From Acidobacteriota bacterium (GTDB lineage Bacteria > Acidobacteriota > Terriglobia > UBA7540): a stretch of DNA of 5,273 nucleotides. The stretch covers positions 1 through 5,273 of the forward strand of contig JAJYJL010000719.1 of NCBI GenBank assembly GCA_021789565.1. Direction: 5' to 3'. The translations under genes were made by a program, and so were the position numbers. The notes beneath the pieces are model-generated. The model saw nothing but the letters and a program-made list of their open reading frames with translations. It searched no databases and was not told the origin of the DNA. Positions 1-4,704 of this stretch are shown one piece after another (position 1 is the stretch's first letter; every line of letters starts with the position of its first letter).

Positions 1-228
1 GTTTCCGGACTCAGAAGACTGCGTTGTGGTAGCGACGTTCGTCGCTTCGTTCGTAACCCGAACCGTCGCCCCGGGCATAGCCGCGTGCGATGGGTCGTAA
101 ACGTAACCCGTGATCTGCCCAGTATTAACCTGAGCTTGAAGACTCAAGGACACCGATAGGAGTGCAGACAACAAGCATATTGCAAGAATGACCCTTCCTA
201 GTGCCCCGTGAACAGATTCGGTCTTCAT
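1..228 (-). CDS. TonB-dependent receptor, Oar-like, N-terminal part (runs off left edge)
   Basis: This is the first 76 codons of a leftward gene that continues beyond the window. The ATG is at 228-226, preceded by an AAAGGAGA ribosome site at 243-236 with 7 bases of spacing. Residues 1-32 form a signal peptide: a hydrophobic stretch at about 13-30 and a likely signal peptidase cut after LQA at residue 32. Residues 37-64 (GQITGYVYDPS, then PGATVRVTNEATN) read as the start of a carboxypeptidase-regulatory-like beta-sandwich. In Acidobacteria this is commonly the N-terminal extension of very large outer-membrane TonB-dependent receptors of the Oar type. The barrel and plug lie outside the window, so the receptor assignment is inferred from family architecture. 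Another secreted protein with the same N-terminal domain is possible. The gene is divergent from the regulator and catabolic genes, so uptake of a sugar or oligosaccharide handled by that cluster is plausible but unproven. Confidence 0.85.
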   Translation of the reverse strand, partial: MKTESVHGALGRVILAICLLSALLSVSLSLQAQVNTGQITGYVYDPSHAAMPGATVRVTNEATNVATTTQSSESGN

Positions 229-301
229 CGCCACATCTCCTTTCAAGTAGGCCAACTCTGTCGAGCTGATGCCTCTGATCCGCAGGCCCACATGACAGTA
301 T

Positions 302-320
302 TCTGGTTATTATTAACAAA
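302..320. promoter_or_regulatory. Left operator-like box (copy 1 of a 19-bp pair)
   Basis: TCTGGTTATTATTAACAAA contains the imperfect dyad GTTATTATTAAC (306-317), in which ten of twelve positions are self-complementary. It matches the box at 356-374 in 14 of 19 aligned positions, with centres 54 bp apart, close to five helical turns. It covers the -10 of the predicted leftward promoter. A dimeric DNA-binding protein is the natural candidate. Which family binds it is unknown, and the neighbouring IclR product is only a guess. Confidence 0.5.
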
Positions 321-336
321 TAAATGGCCAAGTCAA
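309..336 (-). promoter_or_regulatory. Candidate sigma70-type promoter of the receptor gene
   Basis: On the minus strand, TTGACT (336-331) and AATAAT (314-309) each match the -35 and -10 consensus at five of six positions, and they are separated by 16 bases. Transcription would begin near 302, leaving a leader of about 75 bases before the receptor ATG at 228. The -10 lies inside the left palindromic box at 302-320, so a protein bound there would be expected to block this promoter. This is a sequence match only. Acidobacterial promoters are not well characterised. Confidence 0.5.
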
Positions 337-355
337 GATAGTTTTTTTCTTTATT

Positions 356-364
356 TGTGATAAT
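356..364 (+). promoter_or_regulatory. Candidate extended -10 promoter toward the IclR remnant
   Basis: TGTGATAAT is an extended -10 element: a TG dinucleotide, one spacer base, then GATAAT, which matches TATAAT at five of six positions. No good -35 lies 16-18 bases upstream, as is tolerated for extended -10 promoters. Transcription would start near 371, about 210 bases before the IclR ATG at 585. The element is embedded in the right palindromic box at 356-374, which suggests repression by whatever binds it. Confidence 0.4.
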
Positions 365-374
365 AATTAACACA
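356..374. promoter_or_regulatory. Right operator-like box (copy 2, near-perfect palindrome)
   Basis: TGTGATAATAATTAACACA reads as TGTG-A-TAAT-A-ATTA-A-CACA: a 19-bp dyad centred at 365 in which eight of the nine base pairs across the axis are complementary, the only exception being 360/370. It overlaps the extended -10 of the rightward promoter. Together with the related box at 302-320 it brackets the two divergent promoters. Such symmetry suggests a homodimeric repressor or a looping pair of dimers. The TGTG...CACA ends recall CRP/FNR-type sites, but the internal spacing is wrong for CRP. Confidence 0.55.
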
Positions 375-463
375 TCAAAGAAGAACCACCGGCTCGGGAG
401 TGGCCGCGCCATCATGGTTTTCATGGAAGAAAATCCCCGACACCATTTATGCAGAAGAAGCGG

Positions 464-481
464 TGTTCAGAATCCTGAACA
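464..481. promoter_or_regulatory. TGTTCAG/CTGAACA palindrome, possible operator
   Basis: TGTTCAGAATCCTGAACA has two perfect 7-bp arms around a 4-base centre, at 104-121 bases upstream of the IclR start. A further TGTTCAG half-site occurs at 547-553, 32-38 bases before the ATG at 585. IclR-family proteins often control their own genes from palindromes upstream, so autoregulation is one possibility (inference). A small RNA hairpin in the leader is another, but no T-run follows, so it is not a terminator. Confidence 0.4.
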
Positions 482-584
482 TGTGATTTACATCCGCCGC
501 CAAAATATGTTACTGTCCTCGGACTGTCCGGCCCAAATATGCATTGTGTTCAGCCTTTTGGAGGCGGTTTGGTGGGGTTTTATC

Positions 585-946
585 ATGTCAGCTTTAAGAA
601 CTCCCTCGGTCCCCTCTCTGGAAAGGGCCTTGGTCATTCTGGATATCCTTGCAGATTCCCATGGGGGGCTGACCCTTTCGAACCTCAGTAAACGCGCGGC
701 GTTGCCTAAAAGCTCCATCCACTCGCCGTTGACTTTTATGACGACGAGGAAGACGAGATTGGTTTGCGTTGTATCGGGGCCCCCGTATTTGACTGCAACC
801 ACTTGCGCATTGCCGCCATCAGTATTGCGGGCACGACCGCTCAAATCCGTCCGGACAACCGCGACGCCCTGGCGAGAAAGGTGCGGCAAGTCGCAGATAC
901 GATCTCATTCCAGATGGGCTTTGTAGCAAGGACGTCCGCCGCATGA
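585..946 (+). pseudogene. IclR-family transcriptional regulator, internally deleted and frameshifted
   Basis: The first ~46 codons from the ATG at 585 are a clear IclR winged helix-turn-helix start: SLERALVILDILAD followed by a recognition-helix motif ALPKSSIH. At about 717-725 the match stops. A different frame (+2 relative to the start) then carries the IclR C-terminal effector-domain ending from 722 to the TGA at 944-946: AVDFYDDEEDE, then RCIGAPVFD and IAAISIAG. Family members are usually about 250 residues; here the two ends add up to about 120, so roughly 130 codons of the wing and ligand-binding domain are missing and the join is out of frame. Read from 585, translation would instead continue in the wrong frame to 926. 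An active repressor is unlikely because the effector and dimerisation domain is lost. The intact protein would probably have sensed a sugar-derived metabolite of the neighbouring pathway (inference). Confidence 0.85.
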
Positions 947-1120
947 GCAGACAGGAACATCGAGTCTTACAAGGAATTTTCCCGAGAAAGCCCGTTGATA
1001 ATGTTTCTTCAGGAGATATGTAAACGGATGCATTCTGTGGCCGCGCGCAATACCAAGATCCGCAAGAAAAAGATGGAGCGGCGCCGCTCAAGATGCGCTT
1101 TTTTTGAGAAAAACCCATGA
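943..1120 (+). pseudogene. Degenerate stretch between IclR and dehydratase, possible vestigial gene
   Basis: The IclR stop overlaps an ATG at 943 (ATGA), which opens a 26-codon frame ending at 1021-1023. In another frame the sequence is open from 947 all the way to a TGA at 1118-1120. That TGA overlaps the dehydratase ATG, again as ATGA. The last part of the second frame is strongly basic (TKIRKKKMERRRSR, about 1055-1096). One reading is that a coupled gene once started at 943 and ended at 1120, and has lost its middle with a frame change, like its neighbours. I recognise no family in either piece, and both could be chance open frames. No convincing promoter or terminator is visible here. Confidence 0.3.
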
Positions 1121-2841
1121 CACAGAAACTTCGCAGTGAGAAATGGTTTGGGCCCGATACGGATACAGGTTTTCAACACCGTGCTGCTTTACGATCCACG
1201 GGTTTTACCAGAAGTTCCTTTTCCGGACGGCCCGTTATCGGCGTTTGCAATTCCTGGAGCGAACTGAACAACTGCAATGTGCATCTGCGGGTTGTTGCCG
1301 ACGCAGTAAAGCGTGGTGTATGGGCTGCAGGGGGCTTTCCGCTTGAGTTCATGACCATATCGCTTGGTGAAGAGTTGACCATGCCGACCACGATGCTCTA
1401 TCGCAACCTGATGGCAATGGATGTCGAAGAGATGATCCGCTCCAACCCCATCGACGGGGTTGTGCTTCTCTGCGGGTGCGATAAGACGACGCCGGCCCAG
1501 TTAATGGGTGCAGCCAGCATGGATGTCCCCGCCATCATGCTGCCTGTTGGTCCGATGCTCAGCGGCCGATGGCGGACACAGGAAATTGGTTCCGGGACCG
1601 ATTTGTGGAAATTCTGGGATGAGCGCAGGAGCGGGCGTTTGAGTGATCGGGAGTGGGAGGAGCTTGAAAGTTGCTATTCACGGAGCCCGGGAACGTGTAA
1701 CACCATGGGTACAGCTTCAACAATGACCGGCCTGGCAGAGGTCCTTGGGATGACGTTGCCCAATGCAGCAAGCATCCCGGCTGCGGACTCACGCCGGTTG
1801 GCGTGCGCGGAGGCCACCGGACGCCGAATTGTCAAAATGGTGGAAGAAGAATTGCGCCCGTCAAAGATCCTCACCGAGGAGTCATTCGAAAATGCCGTCC
1901 GGACATTAGCTGCTTTCGGGGGATCTACCAACGCGGTAATTCATCTTATTGCCATCGCCGGCCGTCGTGGCATTCGCCTTCCACTTGATCTGTTTGATTC
2001 GCTGGCTCGTTCAACCCCCGTCATTGCGAACCTGCAACCGACCGGAACCTACCTCATGGAGGATTTTTTCCATGCGGGCGGTGTCCAGGTCGTTGTAAAA
2101 GAAATCTTGCCCCTGCTCCACCGGGATGCCTTGACGGCCACGGGCAAAACAGTCGAACAAAACTGCGAGGAAGCCCATTGCTACAACCCGGATGTCATTC
2201 GACCTTTGGATCGTCCAGTGCGGCCTGAGGCGTCACTTGCCGTTCTCTATGGCAATCTGGCGCCGAACGGGGCCGTCATCAAGGCCTCGGCTGCTTCGCC
2301 CGGCCTGCTTCAACACAAGGGGCGGGCCATTGTGTTCGATGACTACGAAGAAATGCTGAGGCAGGTTGAGGACCCGAATCTCGACGTTGACGAATCGAGT
2401 GTGCTGGTGCTTCGTAACGCTGGTCCCATCGGTGGACCGGGCATGCCCGAATGGGGAATGATTCCCCTGCCCACCGAACTGGTAAAACGCGGAGTCAAAG
2501 ACATGGTGAGAGTCAGTGACGCACGAATGAGCGGAACCAGCTTCGGGACTGTGGTCCTGCACGTCTCACCTGAGTCGGCGAAAGGTGGACCACTTGCTGC
2601 AGTCAAGACAGGAGATACGATTTGTCTGGATGTCCCGAGACGCCGGATCGACGTCTTGATTTCTGATAGCGAACTCAACAGGCGGATGGAGGAGTGGAAG
2701 CCCTTACCTTGCCGCTTCCGTCGTGGCTATTACACAATGTTCCTGGACCATGTGCTCCAGGCGCATGAAGGTTGTGATTTTGATTTCCTTTGTGCGGTGA
2801 GTGACGACAAGCCCTACGAGCCTCAATTGGGCCGGACCTAA
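1117..2841 (+). CDS. IlvD/Edd-family dehydratase (probable sugar-acid dehydratase)
   Basis: This full-length protein of 574 residues belongs to the [2Fe-2S] dehydratase family of dihydroxy-acid and phosphogluconate dehydratases. It is closest in pattern to the L-arabinonate/D-xylonate-type aldonate dehydratases, which make 2-keto-3-deoxy sugar acids in the cytoplasm. Visible marks are the N-terminal WFG...HR (10-22), RPVIGVCNSWSELNNCN (38-54), CGCDKTTPA (119-127), SPGTCNTMGTASTM (190-203), GGSTN (near 270) and DARMSGTSFGT (about 469-479). Candidate cluster ligands are Cys53, Cys121 and Cys194. Asp122 and Lys123 fit the magnesium and carbamylated-lysine positions, and Ser472 the catalytic serine (by analogy with the rhizobial enzyme). 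No good ribosome site precedes the ATG, but it overlaps an upstream stop as ATGA, suggesting translational coupling. The exact substrate cannot be read from the sequence. True branched-chain IlvD is less likely given the arabinonate-type motifs and the sugar context. Confidence 0.93.
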   Translation: MTQKLRSEKWFGPDTDTGFQHRAALRSTGFTRSSFSGRPVIGVCNSWSELNNCNVHLRVVADAVKRGVWAAGGFPLEFMTISLGEELTMPTTMLYRNLMAMDVEEMIRSNPIDGVVLLCGCDKTTPAQLMGAASMDVPAIMLPVGPMLSGRWRTQEIGSGTDLWKFWDERRSGRLSDREWEELESCYSRSPGTCNTMGTASTMTGLAEVLGMTLPNAASIPAADSRRLACAEATGRRIVKMVEEELRPSKILTEESFENAVRTLAAFGGSTNAVIHLIAIAGRRGIRLPLDLFDSLARSTPVIANLQPTGTYLMEDFFHAGGVQVVVKEILPLLHRDALTATGKTVEQNCEEAHCYNPDVIRPLDRPVRPEASLAVLYGNLAPNGAVIKASAASPGLLQHKGRAIVFDDYEEMLRQVEDPNLDVDESSVLVLRNAGPIGGPGMPEWGMIPLPTELVKRGVKDMVRVSDARMSGTSFGTVVLHVSPESAKGGPLAAVKTGDTICLDVPRRRIDVLISDSELNRRMEEWKPLPCRFRRGYYTMFLDHVLQAHEGCDFDFLCAVSDDKPYEPQLGRT

Positions 2842-3014
2842 TGGCGGGCCGATTGAACATCCCGTCCTGGGTGTGAAGTGTAATCACCGAATGTTGCGCG
2901 CTCGAGGCTGATGATGGCCTCTGGAAATTTCAGCTCTGCGCTACTAGTGCTGTTCGATTCCTTTAACAGTGGTTTGATTGCTGGCTGCAAGACAGTGAGG
3001 AAGGCAAGTTCTGC
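2842..3014. other. Gap between dehydratase and aminotransferase remnant
   Basis: There is no supportable gene in these 173 bases. A TAATG overlap at the dehydratase stop opens only 11 codons (2841-2876). A 57-codon frame from 2911 runs into the aminotransferase but resembles nothing I know. CTGGAAATTTCAG at 2921-2933 is an imperfect short palindrome that loosely recalls IclR-type sites. The gap is unusually long for a catabolic operon, so it could be another decayed stretch or hold an internal promoter. Neither can be shown. The aminotransferase ribosome site, GAGGAAGG, is at 2997-3004. Confidence 0.4.
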
Positions 3015-3545
3015 ATGGACACGCAACACAGAAATTCGACCAAGATTTTGGCAAAAAACAAGAAGTTCATCCCCGGCGGCGTAGTCCCAGCAAATCGCAA
3101 TACTCAACCTGAAATTGTGTTCACAAAAGGGGCGGGCGCGTACATCTGGGATGCCGTAGGCAATCGGTACATTGATTATCATGCCGCTTTTGCCCGCCAT
3201 ATTCTCGGCCAAAACGACCCTTACGTTTCCGACGCCGTCATAGCAGCCATTGAGACCAGGGAGAGCCAGTTCGGCACGGGAACGACCGAATGGGAAGGGC
3301 GGCTCGCAGAGTTGATCTGCGAAAATATTCCCTGGGTTGAATCTGTCCAGTTCTTGAATACAGGCAGTGAAGCCACTTGCCAGGCCCTGCGCCTTGCGAG
3401 AGCGGTAACGGGGCGGGTTCACGTCATCGTGATGCAAGGAGGTTACAATGGCTGGCACAATGACGTCTCTTGCAACCTCATGACGCCGCTTGAGCAACTG
3501 GGACCCCGGATATCGCCTGGCATCAAAGCTTCCAGGCACTTATGA
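3015..3545 (+). pseudogene. Class III aminotransferase (GSA-aminomutase type), truncated after about 169 residues
   Basis: The reading frame gives 176 residues, against about 430 for the family. Residues 1-169 are a good N-terminal half of a PLP-dependent class III aminotransferase like glutamate-1-semialdehyde aminomutase: IPGG (19-22), the GAYIWDAVGNRYIDYHAAF strand pair (41-59), the phosphate-binding NTGSEAT (115-121) and GGYNGWHNDV (142-151). After GPRISPG (163-169) the match ends abruptly. Seven unrelated residues lead to a TGA at 3543-3545. The PLP-binding lysine and its partner aspartate, which lie in the missing half, are absent, so no aminotransferase activity is expected. Downstream frames hold two possible tails of the original gene: HQSFQALMNPLRR ending at 3562, or a frame ending at 3597 next to the following start. 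The first looks more like an aminotransferase C-terminus, which would imply an internal deletion of about 250 codons (inference). The start is supported by GAGGAAGG 10 bases upstream. Confidence 0.82.
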
Positions 3546-3587
3546 ACCCGCTGAGACGCTAACGTGCCTTGGCGAAATCGGGAGCAA

Positions 3588-3593
3588 AGGGGG
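3588..3593 (+). promoter_or_regulatory. Ribosome binding site that favours the TTG start at 3599
   Basis: The purine tract AGGGGG, extended upstream by AA, ends five bases before the TTG at 3599. The alternative in-frame TTG at 3569 has no purine-rich tract at a suitable distance. No in-frame ATG exists near the beginning of the conserved domain. Confidence 0.45.
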
Positions 3594-3598
3594 ATGAA

Positions 3599-4600
3599 TT
3601 GCGCACGACTGCCCGAGTTTCTCATACCGTGCGAGGATTGAGAACAGTCGAGCTTGAAAACGACTGGTTTTGGATAACCGTTTTACCGGAAGTTGGCGCC
3701 AAGATTTACGACCTGGTCTGGAAACCGACCGGAAGGAATTATTTGTGGCACAATCCGCGAATCGCTCCGCGGCCCTACCCAGTTGATGCAAATTTCGATA
3801 ACTATTGGTGCGGGGGCTGGGATGATGCCTTCCCCACTTGCGATGAGTGCGACGTCCGGGGCGACCATTACCCGAACTTGGGAGAGTTGAGGTCCGTTGA
3901 ATGGGAAACGAGCTTTGTCGGTGAGAGCGATGGCAATGCGGTGGCAGAGTTGACTAGTTTTGGGCCGATAAGTCCAGTGCAAGGAAAGAAGAGGGTGATT
4001 TTGAGGAGCGATTCACCAATTATCCAGGTGCATTATGAGCTCTTAAATGTCGGCGCGATGCCGTTCGAATTTATCTGGGGCACGCATCCGGCAATGGATA
4101 CAACCGATTCCGCCATAATGCGCATCCCGGCCAAAACCGGAATTGTGGATCAATCTTCGGACCGGCGGTTGGGCAACGCCGGCCAGCATTATCCGTGGCC
4201 TTACCTCGACTTTCAGGGCGAAACAACTGACATGAGCCGGACGCTGGGGATTGAAGAGGGCATCTTCTGTCGGCACTTTGCCACGGACCTGCAGGCAGGC
4301 TGGTTTGCCGTAGAGGACGCCGATGCAACCAGCGGATTTCTTCTCGGCTTCCCTCACGATGTTTGTACCTGTTTACAGTTGTGGCTGGTATATGGTGGCT
4401 GGAGAGGATATCGCAATGTGATTGCGGAGCCATTCACAAGCCGCCACATTAATCTGGCCGAGGCAATTCAAAACCGAACTAGCCGAAGCCTTGCTCCCGG
4501 GCAGAAGTTTGAGATTGACATATTCGCAACCATCTATCACAAACCGCAAACATACGTTGACGCTTCCAGCATGGTTGCGCAGTTGCAGGCTCACAAATAG
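3599..4600 (+). CDS. Aldose 1-epimerase-like (galactose mutarotase fold) protein
   Basis: This is a 333-residue protein of the galactose-mutarotase-like beta-sandwich superfamily. Such proteins interconvert sugar anomers or bind the sugars. Visible marks are RGLRTVELEND (12-22), followed by VLPEVGAKI (28-36), which is the usual opening of this group. GGWDDAFPT lies at 72-80, and FIWGTHPAMDT has its histidine at about 163, the expected place for a sugar-contacting or catalytic residue. FEIDI near the end is the usual last strand. No signal peptide is seen, so it is probably cytoplasmic. I prefer the TTG at 3599 because of the purine tract before it; the TTG at 3569 would add ten residues, and an in-frame stop at 3560 limits the gene there. 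It lies just behind the aminotransferase remnant and 104 bases before the dehydrogenase. Some members of this fold are uncharacterised, so mutarotase activity is likely but not certain. Confidence 0.82.
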   Translation: MRTTARVSHTVRGLRTVELENDWFWITVLPEVGAKIYDLVWKPTGRNYLWHNPRIAPRPYPVDANFDNYWCGGWDDAFPTCDECDVRGDHYPNLGELRSVEWETSFVGESDGNAVAELTSFGPISPVQGKKRVILRSDSPIIQVHYELLNVGAMPFEFIWGTHPAMDTTDSAIMRIPAKTGIVDQSSDRRLGNAGQHYPWPYLDFQGETTDMSRTLGIEEGIFCRHFATDLQAGWFAVEDADATSGFLLGFPHDVCTCLQLWLVYGGWRGYRNVIAEPFTSRHINLAEAIQNRTSRSLAPGQKFEIDIFATIYHKPQTYVDASSMVAQLQAHK

Positions 4601-4704
4601 AAGACACGTGACCGGAATTCCGCACAGCCGGGAGCTCAGATTAACAACATGGGCGCAAGGATTCGGGTTGATATCGCGTTTGATTAGCCTCAAGGGAGGA
4701 CATT
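4601..4704. other. Gap between mutarotase-like gene and dehydrogenase
   Basis: There is no supportable gene here. After the mutarotase stop the same frame stays open for 29 codons, to a TAG at 4685-4687, without a known motif. A perfect 10-bp palindrome, CGGAATTCCG, lies at 4613-4622, but it has no following T-run and is not a terminator. The strong ribosome site of the dehydrogenase, AAGGGAGGA, is at 4692-4700. With no visible terminator, the dehydrogenase is probably co-transcribed with the genes before it. Confidence 0.4.

Larger units (their letters stand above)
309..367. repeat. Large imperfect inverted repeat spanning the divergent promoters
   Basis: The arm at 309-324 (ATTATTAACAAATAAA) pairs with 350-367 (TTTATTTGTGATAATAAT). 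There are nine consecutive pairs next to the 25-base spacer, a two-base bulge (359-360), and then seven more pairs. This symmetry partly overlaps the two operator-like boxes but extends beyond them inward, through ACAAATAAA and TTTATTTGT. The spacer carries a run of seven T (342-348). It may reflect symmetric protein binding rather than an RNA hairpin, because it lies where transcription would start in both directions. Confidence 0.5.
229..584. promoter_or_regulatory. Divergent intergenic control region
   Basis: These 356 bases separate the leftward receptor gene from the rightward IclR remnant, and I see no convincing coding sequence in them. The region contains a markedly AT-rich core at about 300-375 with two related palindromic boxes and promoter-like elements facing both ways. 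A separate TGTTCAG/CTGAACA palindrome lies at 464-481, with a further TGTTCAG half-site at 547-553. The rest, about 375-460 and 482-545, shows nothing I recognise. An open frame runs into the IclR gene from 357, but its first 76 codons do not resemble IclR proteins, and the family match begins at about the ATG at 585. Confidence 0.6.

Noticed and set aside
487..511. TTTACA and TATGTT as a promoter for IclR
   Set aside because: The two are only 13 bases apart, too close for a sigma70-type promoter.
357..584. Upstream in-frame extension of the IclR remnant
   Set aside because: The 76 extra residues do not look like IclR N-termini, and the stretch contains the promoter and palindromes. The family match begins near the ATG at 585.
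997..1002. GATAAT as a -10 element for a promoter of the dehydratase
   Set aside because: There is no -35 at suitable spacing and no extended -10 TG. It is a common chance match.
1077..1105. GC palindrome AGCGGCGCCGCT (1077-1088) followed by a run of seven T (1099-1105), resembling a terminator
   Set aside because: The T-run does not directly follow the palindrome, and the alternative stem ending at the T-run has only four pairs. It sits 12 bases before the dehydratase start, inside a frame coupled to that start.
2841..2876. Small ORF of 11 codons starting in a TAATG overlap with the dehydratase stop
   Set aside because: It is far too short to support as a gene and has no recognisable motif beyond the overlap. 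It is noted only because other overlaps in the window border missing genes.
2838..3539. A 233-codon open frame on the minus strand across the aminotransferase remnant
   Set aside because: It is antisense to clear class III aminotransferase coding sequence, resembles no family, and its length follows from the codon pattern of the opposite strand.
4613..4622. CGGAATTCCG palindrome as a terminator or cloning scar
   Set aside because: The stem is short with no loop or T-run, and a single restriction-like site is expected by chance.
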